This document shows positions 6,646 through 13,967 of a stretch of DNA of 26,388 bases, in pieces. The notes beneath the pieces were generated by a model. It made no database searches, had not been told where the DNA came from, and saw only the letters and a list, made by a program, of their open reading frames with translations. The stretch's first letter is position 1, and every line of letters begins with the position of its first letter. Source of the DNA: Holtiella sp036655075 (GTDB lineage Bacteria; Bacillota; Clostridia; Lachnospirales; Cellulosilyticaceae). The stretch spans positions 1 through 26,388 of the forward strand of contig NZ_JAVVQU010000040.1 in assembly GCF_036655075.1 (NCBI RefSeq). Direction: 5' to 3'. The translations under genes and the position numbers were made by a program.

Positions 6646-7566
6646 GCGTCAAATCTATCCGGTCTAAATAAGTCCATAGCAGGCAATGGATGACCTTTAT
6701 AAAGTGAAGGTAGCATAAGCCCTGCTAAAATTGCAAACAATATACCATTGGCCCCATACCCTAGACTATAATACAGTCTGTCGTGGTTGGGGTCTTTTCC
6801 TATAAAACCTATATTGTCAGGTGTAGAGGCAAAGGCACCACAGTATCTATATTCCACTTCTATATCAGGAATATGAGGAAACATATTTTTAAGTCGCTGT
6901 TCTAAAATGGCATATTTCTCTTTAGCAACGTCTTCGTTAAAGATTCCAGGTACAAAGCTAATATCTTCACCACTTATAATTAAACGGTGATCAGGCGTTG
7001 TACGTAAAAAGGTAAGGGTCAAGTTCAGCCCCGCCATTTATCCCATAGACACCAGCTTTTAAATCAAAGCTAAAAGGATTTGATTCCTTATCGATGTAGT
7101 CTACTTTAAAGCCATATTGCTTACGAAGTTCATATTCAGTATGGAGTTCACCTACTTCTAGATTTTTAGCAGCATAAAGTAGGGTGTCACGTACCTGATA
7201 GTGGCAGTGGTTGCCATAAGTATTAATGAATTCATCAATTTCATCTAAAGCAAGTTGTCCAAGTTGATAGGAACGCACAGCATTTTCTAATGAGGTAGAT
7301 TGTTCTAGAGCTTTTAAGTTGCTATCTAATTCATATTGTAATAAGGAAGTTGTAATACTTGTACTTCCCATAGCCATACGGTGCTTTTCAAGTTGTATGG
7401 TAGGAATATGACGATTGGTAAAGTAGTAACCTAAAATACTTCCAGTCACCCCACCTCCTATAATAAGTACTTCAGTTTCTAAATCTTCGGTTAAATAAGG
7501 ATACTGTTTAGGGATTGAATTAAGGCCGCTAAATAGTGCTTGACCCTGTACATAGTTAAGTGACAT
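6642..7566 (-). pseudogene. FAD-dependent oxidoreductase (DAO/DadA-like), internally deleted and frameshifted
   Basis: Two overlapping minus-strand frames are the two ends of one gene. The 5' part (7566-6991) starts with a Rossmann FAD motif VLIIGGGVTGS near residues 33-43 and a GSTS segment, and runs to ELDPYLFTY. The 3' part (7037-6642, other frame) carries LRTTPDHRLIISGED, the CGAFASTPDNIGFIG segment and the GYGANGI C-terminal signature. In intact family members roughly 120 residues separate DPY..FT from LRTT, and here they are adjacent. The gene has therefore lost a central block and shifted frame at about 7001-7018. The AAGGAG site and ATG at 7566 are intact. The two fragments are unlikely to make an active enzyme. 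Confidence 0.85.
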
Positions 7567-7600
7567 AGTAGTTAACTCCTTGTAAAAAGTGTAAAAAACA

Positions 7601-7629
7601 TTGACCTTAACATGTAGGATGTGTAGAAT
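7601..7629 (+). promoter_or_regulatory. proA promoter
   Basis: TTGACC (7601-7606) and TAGAAT (7624-7629) with a 17-bp spacer, about 40 bp upstream of the proA ATG. It lies in the short divergent gap shared with the oxidoreductase remnant. Confidence 0.75.
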
Positions 7630-7669
7630 AGCATTAAATCATACAGGGATACAGTAAGGAGTTGGAAAC

Positions 7670-8950
7670 ATGAATATATATGAATCAGCAAGTAAGGCTC
7701 GTGAAGCCTCAATTCTATTACAAGCTACAGAAGGTGATGCAAAAAGAAAAGCATTAGTCGCTATTTGTGAGGCACTAAAAGTGAATAAGGAAGCTATCTT
7801 TGCAGCTAATCAAAAGGATTTAGAGGTAAGCGAGGCACAAAATGTAGCGATGCCAGTACTTAAACGTCTACGGTTTGATGAAAGTAAGTTACAAGATGTG
7901 CTAGATGGCATAGAAAGCTTAGTGCAGATGGAAGAGCCAGTTGGCAAAGTGCAGATGCAAACAGAGCTTGACGAGGGGCTAATCTTAACACGTATTTCTT
8001 GTCCAATTGGCGTAATCGGTGTAATTTTTGAATCTAGACCGGATGCACTTGTACAAATTTCAAGCTTATGCTTAAAAAGTGGAAATAGCGTACTTTTAAA
8101 AGGTGGTAGTGAAGCTAAAGAGACAAATAAAATCTTATTTGAGATTATTAAAGAAGCTTCACAAGCAGCAGGAATGCCACAAGGGTGGATTACTTTGATG
8201 GAAACACGTGAAGAAGTAAGTGAAATCCTTAAGATGAATCAATACATTGATTTACTTATTCCACGTGGATCTAATGAGTTTGTACAATACATTATGAAAA
8301 ACTCAGACATCCCTGTGATGGGGCATGCAGATGGGATTTGTCATACCTATGTAGACGTGGCAGCGGACTTAGATTTAGCGGTTAAAGTAGTAACAGATTC
8401 TAAAACCCAATATGTATCTGTATGTAATGCCTTAGAGACATTACTGGTACATGAAGCAGTAGCCAGAGACTTTTTACCTAGCCTCAAGGCTTCTCTTGAA
8501 GCAAGAGGTGCTACTATTAAAGGGTGTGAAAAAACAAGGGCTATTATTGAGTGTGTAGAAGCTACTGATGAAGATTGGCAAACAGAATATTTAGACTATA
8601 TTTTATCTATTAAAGTGGTGAGTAGCTTAGAAGAAGCAATCACTCACATTAATACTTTTGGTTCAGGGCATACAGATTGTATTGTGTCAACAGATGAAAG
8701 TGCAGTGCAAAAGTTTATGATGCTAGTAGATTCAGGAAATGTGTTCTGTAATGTATCTACACGTTTTAGTGATGGGTTCCGCTATGGATTTGGAGCAGAA
8801 GTAGGCGTAAGTACTTCTAAGATTCATGCAAGAGGTCCAGTTGGAATTGAAGGACTACTTATTTATAAATACAAACTTACAGGACATGGTCACATTGTAG
8901 GAGACTATGCATCTGGTATGAAGAAGTTTACACATAAGAAATTAGTTTAA
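7670..8950 (+). CDS. proA: Gamma-glutamyl phosphate reductase ProA
   Basis: A cytoplasmic NADPH-dependent enzyme that reduces gamma-glutamyl phosphate to glutamate-5-semialdehyde in proline synthesis. The aldehyde dehydrogenase superfamily fold shows the GVIGVIFESRPDA cofactor segment (114-126), LKSGNSVLLKGGSEA (135-149), DLLIPRGSNEFV (194-205), and the catalytic Cys252 in SVCNALETLLV. FGAEVGVSTSK and the HARGPVGIEGLL end are also typical. The 426-residue length is that of the family. AAGGAG precedes the ATG. proB is not adjacent and proA stands alone between its own promoter and terminator, so the kinase must be encoded elsewhere. Confidence 0.97.
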   Translation: MNIYESASKAREASILLQATEGDAKRKALVAICEALKVNKEAIFAANQKDLEVSEAQNVAMPVLKRLRFDESKLQDVLDGIESLVQMEEPVGKVQMQTELDEGLILTRISCPIGVIGVIFESRPDALVQISSLCLKSGNSVLLKGGSEAKETNKILFEIIKEASQAAGMPQGWITLMETREEVSEILKMNQYIDLLIPRGSNEFVQYIMKNSDIPVMGHADGICHTYVDVAADLDLAVKVVTDSKTQYVSVCNALETLLVHEAVARDFLPSLKASLEARGATIKGCEKTRAIIECVEATDEDWQTEYLDYILSIKVVSSLEEAITHINTFGSGHTDCIVSTDESAVQKFMMLVDSGNVFCNVSTRFSDGFRYGFGAEVGVSTSKIHARGPVGIEGLLIYKYKLTGHGHIVGDYASGMKKFTHKKLV

Positions 8951-9003
8951 GTTCATTAATCATAAAGCACTTATGAAAATGAATAAGTAGATTAATCTAT
9001 ATA

Positions 9004-9048
9004 AAAAGGGTTATAAAACAAGAGAAATCTTAGTTTTATAACCCTTTT
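9004..9048 (+). terminator. Intrinsic terminator after proA
   Basis: A perfect 16-bp stem (9004-9019 with 9033-9048), 13-nt loop, with a TTTTACTTATTT tail. It closes proA. Confidence 0.85.
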
Positions 9049-9107
9049 ACTTATTTAGAATAATACGCATGAATAGTATGACATCAATTTTATGTATGCT
9101 ATAAACT

Positions 9108-9866
9108 TTATTTACACCATAAGATTTCACAAGCTTGTTCTTGTGAAGCCTTCAAGATAGTAGGAGAAGGCGATGCAGTGGTCAGGAGATAATCAACTTG
9201 TGCGTAAGAAGCCAAGTTGAATTTATAATTGGTTTCAAACTTTGTATGGTCACAGAGCATGAGAGAAAGCTTGGTCTGTTCTAACATTTGTTTTTTGACA
9301 AAGGCTTGCTGCATACTTGGTTCATAAAAGCCTTTTTCATCTACACCTGCACAAGAAAGAATGGCAAGGTCAAGATTAAACTGCTTAATATATTCTAGGG
9401 AGGATTCTCCTACGATGCCACTAGAACTTTCTCTTACATAGCCACCAGCCATAAAGACTTCACAAGAGGTATGTTCAATGAGACTGTGAGCAATCTCTAT
9501 ACCATTGGTGACAATTGTAATGTTTTTATAAGATGCAAGGAGTGGACAAAGCTGTAATACAGTAGAACTGGAGTCTAGAAAAATAGAGAGGCCATCCGTT
9601 AAAAAGTCAGTGGCTAGTTGGGCTAAAGATTGTTTCAAAAGTATGTTTTCTTGATTACGCAGTTTGAAATGTTTTTCTTTAGCTGTCGTAATGAGTAAAT
9701 GTACATGTCTTTTTTCACGCTTAACGAGCCCCATGTTTTCTAGGAGGATAAGATCGCGGCGTATAGTTGAAGGACTGTAGGATAATGTATCAGCAAGTAG
9801 GTTGGTAGCCATACTTTTTTTTAGCTTTAATAACGTTAGAAGTTGTTCTTGTCTAGTATTAAGCAT
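9108..9866 (-). CDS. DeoR-family transcriptional regulator
   Basis: A 252-residue repressor-type regulator. The N-terminal winged helix-turn-helix contains the hallmark SPSTIRRDLILLENMGLVKREK (about 31-52). The C-terminal DeoRC sensor domain shows FLDSSSTVLQLCPLL, VTNGIEIAHSL, AGGYVRESSSGIVGE and the Asp/Lys ligand segment LCDHTKFE. Such domains sense phosphorylated sugars or related metabolites. Start: ATG with GGGAG 9 nt upstream. It is divergent from an organophosphate transporter gene and a PhnP-like hydrolase gene, which it most likely controls along with itself. Confidence 0.92.
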   Translation of the reverse strand: MLNTRQEQLLTLLKLKKSMATNLLADTLSYSPSTIRRDLILLENMGLVKREKRHVHLLITTAKEKHFKLRNQENILLKQSLAQLATDFLTDGLSIFLDSSSTVLQLCPLLASYKNITIVTNGIEIAHSLIEHTSCEVFMAGGYVRESSSGIVGESSLEYIKQFNLDLAILSCAGVDEKGFYEPSMQQAFVKKQMLEQTKLSLMLCDHTKFETNYKFNLASYAQVDYLLTTASPSPTILKASQEQACEILWCK

Positions 9867-9882
9867 ATAAGTACTCCCTAAG

Positions 9883-9933
9883 ATTCATAAAAGATGAATT
9901 ATTTTTCATTATTTTAAAGGTTTTGATGAAAAA
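9883..9933. promoter_or_regulatory. Cluster of TTCAT/ATGAA half-sites in the divergent control region
   Basis: ATTCAT (9883-9888) and ATGAAT (9894-9899) form an inverted repeat with a 5-bp centre. TTTTTCAT (9902-9909) and ATGAAAAA (9926-9933) form a second, wider one. They flank and overlap the deoR promoter. The spacing suggests regulator binding, but AT-rich DNA gives such repeats by chance. Confidence 0.4.
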
Positions 9934-9939
9934 AATCAA
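9911..9939 (-). promoter_or_regulatory. Promoter of the DeoR-type regulator gene
   Basis: On the minus strand TTGATT (9939-9934) and TAAAAT (9916-9911), 17-bp spacer. It sits among TTCAT/ATGAA repeats, consistent with autoregulation. Confidence 0.6.
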
Positions 9940-9949
9940 TATAAGCTCC

Positions 9950-9977
9950 AAAGCTTTTATTTTTATAAGAAAGCTTT
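9950..9977. promoter_or_regulatory. Paired AAAGCTTT palindromes, candidate operator
   Basis: The 8-bp palindrome AAAGCTTT occurs at 9950-9957 and 9970-9977, offset by exactly 20 bp (about two helical turns). The second copy overlaps a TACAAT -10-like element (9977-9982) and the first covers the expected -35 position. This suits a repressor bound to one face of the helix at the transporter promoter. Confidence 0.45.
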
Positions 9978-10005
9978 ACAATAACCATGAAGGAGCGTGA
10001 GACTT

Positions 10006-11256
10006 GTGCAACAAAATCTAGCTAAAAAACTTTTTAGAGTAAGTTGGATTGTGTATTTTGTTTCGTATATAGGACGATTGAATTATGCGGCTTCTATGAT
10101 AGAAATTGGACAAAGTGAGGGCTACACAACAATTCAGATAGGTACTATAGTCACAGCATTATTTATAAGTTATGGAATAGGACAATTAATTAGTGGATTA
10201 ATAGGAGACCATTGTTCACCTAGAAAATTAGTGCTGACAGGGCTCATTGGATGTGGATTGTGTAATTTAGCAATGTATGGTTCAAATAGCTATTGGCAGC
10301 TCGTACTTATTTGGTCTATTAATGGGTTATGCCTAGCTTTTGTTTGGCCACCTATTGTTAAGCTGTATACACAGTATATGACACCGGAGTACTTACATAA
10401 AAGTTGTTTTAACATCCAAACATCAGTAGCTATGGGAACATGCTTTACTTATATCCTCTGTTCAGGATTATTAAGAGTGGCAAATTGGCGTACCATTTTC
10501 CTTATGTCGGCTATATTATTATTTGGAGTAGCACTTTTGTGGCAACTTGTGATTAAAAAGCTTGAAAGAGACAACCAAAAGGTTTGTGTGTCACAAGAAG
10601 GTGCAAAGCATGTCACTGAGTCTAAGCAAAGCGCATGTGCAAATGAGGCAACAGAAATCATTTTTAGCAAAGTAATCCTGCAATCAGGGCTCATAATTAT
10701 TTTTATAGCGATTTTAATTATGGGATTCTTAAAAGATGGCATTATGACATGGGTACCACAGTATATAACCGATACATTTGGCACACATGCCTATTTTTCA
10801 GTATTTTTAACCGCACTCTTACCACTTGTTAATTTATCAGGTATTTATCTTATTAAATATATTCATAGTAAAAATGCAGGAGATGATTTAAAGACAACAG
10901 CAGTTTTTTATGGCGTAAGCCTAATCAGTTTAAGTTTGTTAGTACTATTTGGGACAACTAATATATATATCAGTGTCTTATTATTTGCAATCGTAACATC
11001 TTGTATGTTAGGGATCAATACAATTCTAGTCAGTGTACTACCAACCTATTTTGCCAAATACAACAAAACAGCCCTGGTAGCAGGGTTAACGAACTGTGTG
11101 ACTTATTTAGGGAGTGGGTTGTGTGGGTATGGCTTAGGTGTGCTTGTAGAAGGGTATGGATGGCAAGTAACAAGTATGATACTAGTAGGTATTTGTTTAT
11201 TAGGTATATTAAGTTGCTTAGGTGCAAGACCAATGTGGAAAAAATTCAAAAATTAA
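10006..11256 (+). CDS. OPA-family organophosphate transporter (GlpT/UhpT-like MFS)
   Basis: An inner-membrane major facilitator protein of the organophosphate:phosphate antiporter family, about 12 segments, 416 residues. The TM1 motif VSYIGRLNYAASM carries Arg24, matching the phosphate-binding Arg45 of GlpT. Later family features are ISYGIGQLISGLIGD and LAFVWPP. The TM7 segment FLKDGIMTWVPQYI aligns with the GlpT segment holding Arg269, but here the residue is Lys243, so substrate recognition may differ. The central loop (about 185-220) is hydrophilic. An in-frame GTG at 9997 is only 1 nt from AAGGAG (9990-9995), so GTG 10006 (10-nt spacing) is preferred. It is co-transcribed with the PhnP-like gene 28 bp downstream. 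The substrate is not determined. Confidence 0.88.
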   Translation: MQQNLAKKLFRVSWIVYFVSYIGRLNYAASMIEIGQSEGYTTIQIGTIVTALFISYGIGQLISGLIGDHCSPRKLVLTGLIGCGLCNLAMYGSNSYWQLVLIWSINGLCLAFVWPPIVKLYTQYMTPEYLHKSCFNIQTSVAMGTCFTYILCSGLLRVANWRTIFLMSAILLFGVALLWQLVIKKLERDNQKVCVSQEGAKHVTESKQSACANEATEIIFSKVILQSGLIIIFIAILIMGFLKDGIMTWVPQYITDTFGTHAYFSVFLTALLPLVNLSGIYLIKYIHSKNAGDDLKTTAVFYGVSLISLSLLVLFGTTNIYISVLLFAIVTSCMLGINTILVSVLPTYFAKYNKTALVAGLTNCVTYLGSGLCGYGLGVLVEGYGWQVTSMILVGICLLGILSCLGARPMWKKFKN

Positions 11257-11284
11257 TTATTAGCCTATTAAAAGGAGAAAGTAT

Positions 11285-12124
11285 ATGGAACTAAAATATT
11301 TAGGTACAGCAGCTTATGAAGGATTTCCAGGACTTTTTTGTGAGTGTGAAGCTTGCAAAATGGCAGAAAGCAAAGGTGGGAAAAATATTCGTACAAGAAC
11401 GAGTATGCTCATCAATAAAGATACATTGATTGATTTTTCTCCAGATGCTTACTTACATAAGTTAAAGTACAACTTAAATCTAGCTAAAGTGAGACATTTT
11501 GTGATTACCCATTCTCATTCAGACCATTTCAACCCTCTTGACCTTATGGCAAGGTGTGAAGGGAACTATGCACATTTTGATGCAGAGAATAAGGGGTCGG
11601 TTGTAGGAGTATATGGAAATGATAAAGTGAAGGCATGCTTAGACCAAGCAATCCAAATCGAATTTGGTGGCAATCAAAGTTTTATTGGATACACACAAGT
11701 TGTACCTTTTACAACGTATGAAGTAGGTACACTTAAAGTCACACCACTTTTAGCACAACATCAAACAGATGAACAATCTTTGATTTATCTTATTGAGGAA
11801 GATGGGAAGACGCTTTTATATGGTAATGATACAGGTATATTCCCAGAAGAAACTTTTGAGTATTTAAAAACAGTAAAATTAGATGTAGTCAGCCTAGATT
11901 GTACACATGGTGCAAAACATAGAGGTGGATATGGGCATTTAGGGTTAGAAAGTTGTGTAGAAGTTAAAGAAAGATTATTAGAAATCGGTAGTGCAACAGA
12001 AAACACTACATTTATTTTAACCCACTTTTCACATAATGGTGGACTTTGCCACGAAGATTTAGAGAAGCAAGCCAAACCTTATCAGTTTGTTGTGTCTTAT
12101 GATGGAATGGAATTAGCACTATAA
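11285..12124 (+). CDS. PhnP-like metallo-beta-lactamase-fold phosphodiesterase
   Basis: A cytoplasmic metallo-hydrolase of 279 residues. The HxHxDH metal motif is at 76-81 (HSHSDH), with further likely ligands H159, D182 and H247. An N-terminal CxCxxC cluster (C19, C21, C24) in GLFCECEACK matches the structural zinc site of PhnP, the cyclic ribose phosphate phosphodiesterase of C-P lyase pathways, and is followed by RTRTSMLI. No phn genes are nearby, so it need not act in phosphonate breakdown. Its pairing with an OPA transporter and a DeoR regulator suggests hydrolysis of an imported phosphate ester or cyclic phosphate. AAAAGGAG lies 7 nt before the ATG. The family assignment is firm; the substrate is inference. 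Confidence 0.88.
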   Translation: MELKYLGTAAYEGFPGLFCECEACKMAESKGGKNIRTRTSMLINKDTLIDFSPDAYLHKLKYNLNLAKVRHFVITHSHSDHFNPLDLMARCEGNYAHFDAENKGSVVGVYGNDKVKACLDQAIQIEFGGNQSFIGYTQVVPFTTYEVGTLKVTPLLAQHQTDEQSLIYLIEEDGKTLLYGNDTGIFPEETFEYLKTVKLDVVSLDCTHGAKHRGGYGHLGLESCVEVKERLLEIGSATENTTFILTHFSHNGGLCHEDLEKQAKPYQFVVSYDGMELAL

Positions 12125-12128
12125 AAAT

Positions 12129-12161
12129 AAAAGCAGATGCGAAGGATGCATCTGCTTTTTT
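12129..12161 (+). terminator. Intrinsic terminator after the PhnP-like gene
   Basis: A 12-bp stem AAAAGCAGATGC/GCATCTGCTTTT (12129-12140 with 12148-12159), 7-nt loop and T-run. Confidence 0.92.
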
Positions 12162-12275
12162 GTATGGTAATTTGCATATAATAATGATTAGAACTTGAAT
12201 AATTTGGCAATAATACACAAATAAAATTTAGAATTGTGTAGAAAAACAATAATCGTCAGCTAAAAAATTCTATGC

Positions 12276-12281
12276 TATAAT
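12276..12281 (+). promoter_or_regulatory. Extended -10 promoter of the DUF4015 operon
   Basis: TGCTATAAT (12273-12281), a perfect extended -10. The -35 region is weak. It lies 30 bp before the GTG start at 12311. Confidence 0.6.
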
Positions 12282-12310
12282 AAAAGAGAGAAAAAGGAGT
12301 GTCGTACAAG

Positions 12311-13537
12311 GTGAAAAAATATAAGATTAAACCTTATGGAAGCTATTATCAGTACAAACGTAAAAAGGCTATACTTAGAAATCTTATGACTGCTTTTATC
12401 TTATTAACAGGTGTCTTTGCTACGTTAATCATAACGAATAAATTGAAATTAGAAGATGTTGCAACACTTTTTAGTATGACAGAGCAGAATGTTAAACCAG
12501 TCGTAGAACCATTCTTTTTAGAACAGGCTGATATTAAATATGGGGTACATACGGCTAAGCCACCTATAAAAGGTGTTTATTTACCCGCGACTAAAATGAC
12601 ACAGCTTGATGAACTCATTAAACTTGCAAATGAAACAGAAGTAAATGGAATAGTTATTGATATTAAGACAGATTACGGTTATTTAACTTTTGAGACAGAT
12701 AACCCAGCATTACAGTGTGCAGTTAAAGAAAACCCAGCAATTCCTAATATTAAAGAAGTCATGGACAAGCTTTATGCGGACAATATCTACCCAATTGCGC
12801 GTATTGTTGCTTTTAAAGATAATCTCTATTCAGAGGTCAATAAAGACCAAGCGGTTACAAATGCAGATGGAACAATCTTTGAAACAAGCAAAGGCGAAAG
12901 ATGGCTTAATCCGTATGACAAAAGAAACTGGGAGTATCTCCTAGAAATCAGCAAAGAAGCAATAGAGTTAGGATTTAAAGAAATACAGTTTGACTACATT
13001 CGTTTCCATGAATCAATGGATGGAAAAGCATTGAATTTTCCAGAAGATAAGAGTAAGACAGAAATTATAACTGAATTTACTCAGTATATGACAGAATCAT
13101 TACATTCTTATGGTGTAAACGTTTCAGCAGACGTATTTGGAACGATTATAACAAGTAAAATCGATGCAGAGATTGTTGGACAAGATTATAAAGAGCTTAG
13201 TAAACATCTTGATTATATTTGCCCTATGATTTATCCTTCACATTATGGTGTTGGATCATTTGGTATCGAACATCCAGACTTACAACCTTATGAGCTTATA
13301 TTAGAGGTTATGCAATATTCTAATATGGCAATAAGTGATGTACCAAGAGAAGAACGTTCAGCGGAGGTAAGGCCTTGGCTCCAAGATTTTACTGCAAGTT
13401 GGCTAGGTACTTATCAAGAGTATGAAGATAAAGAAGTAAAAGAACAGATAGAAGCAACTTATGATGCATTGGGGAAAGAATGGCTTTTATGGAATGGGGC
13501 AGGTAGTTATCACGAAGATGCTTTAGAAAAAGAATAA
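12311..13537 (+). CDS. Membrane-anchored DUF4015 putative glycosidase
   Basis: A 408-residue protein with a basic N-terminus and one hydrophobic anchor (about 21-42), then an extracytoplasmic TIM-barrel-like domain of the DUF4015 'putative glycosyl hydrolase' family (PF13200). Recognisable segments are IKGVYLPA (86-93), VNGIVIDIKTDYG (111-123), IYPIARIVAFKD, RWLNPYDKRNWEY, IQFDYIRF and LDYICPMIYPSHYG. The acidic and Tyr-rich strand ends would form the active site. The AAGGAG site overlaps an in-frame GTG at 12299, so the GTG at 12311 is preferred. It is first in an operon with two membrane proteins and lies upstream of the c-di-AMP/glmM block, hinting at a cell-wall or surface-polymer role. 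Enzymatic activity is inferred. Confidence 0.88.
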   Translation: MKKYKIKPYGSYYQYKRKKAILRNLMTAFILLTGVFATLIITNKLKLEDVATLFSMTEQNVKPVVEPFFLEQADIKYGVHTAKPPIKGVYLPATKMTQLDELIKLANETEVNGIVIDIKTDYGYLTFETDNPALQCAVKENPAIPNIKEVMDKLYADNIYPIARIVAFKDNLYSEVNKDQAVTNADGTIFETSKGERWLNPYDKRNWEYLLEISKEAIELGFKEIQFDYIRFHESMDGKALNFPEDKSKTEIITEFTQYMTESLHSYGVNVSADVFGTIITSKIDAEIVGQDYKELSKHLDYICPMIYPSHYGVGSFGIEHPDLQPYELILEVMQYSNMAISDVPREERSAEVRPWLQDFTASWLGTYQEYEDKEVKEQIEATYDALGKEWLLWNGAGSYHEDALEKE

Positions 13538-13553
13538 AGGATGTGACGGGGGA

Positions 13554-13967
13554 ATGGATGAAAAGAAAATTATCTTAATGTCCAAGTTAGCAATAGAAGA
13601 AAAATGTTCAATAGTTAAAGATAAAAGAATTACAAGTTATTTTTCAGAGGACTATATATATATAAATAACTTTAAAACTAGACTTATGGTCATGATTGTA
13701 ACGGTGATGATTATATTTATATTCACTTTCTTTAAGATTCAAATAGGTGGCGAGCTACCAACTACAATAGAAGAAGTAGTCCTGGAATACATTTTGCCTT
13801 ATGGAAGTGTATTGATAGGGACTTTGGTGGTCTATAGTGCGTTATCTAGTCAAGTCTATAGGAAACGTTATAATGCTGCACTTAATAGAATGAATAGTTA
13901 CAAGCAGAATTTAAAAGCACTAGAAGCGTATGAAAGTAGCACACAAGAAGAGGGGGATAGAAAATGA
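13554..13967 (+). CDS. Hypothetical two-segment membrane protein, 137 aa
   Basis: Not recognised by family. It has a 42-residue hydrophilic N-terminus, two transmembrane helices (about 44-61 and 80-97) and a cytoplasmic-type tail rich in Arg, Lys, Gln and Glu (YRKRYNAALNRMNSYKQNLKALEAYE) that may be helical. An AAAGGA site (13536-13541) lies 12 nt before the ATG. It overlaps the next membrane-protein gene by 4 nt (ATGA), so the two are translationally coupled and may form a complex. Confidence 0.75.
   Translation: MDEKKIILMSKLAIEEKCSIVKDKRITSYFSEDYIYINNFKTRLMVMIVTVMIIFIFTFFKIQIGGELPTTIEEVVLEYILPYGSVLIGTLVVYSALSSQVYRKRYNAALNRMNSYKQNLKALEAYESSTQEEGDRK

Noticed and set aside
6642..7037. C-terminal oxidoreductase frame as an independent gene
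   Set aside because: Its ATG lies inside the upstream frame with no ribosome site, and it holds only the C-terminal third of the family.
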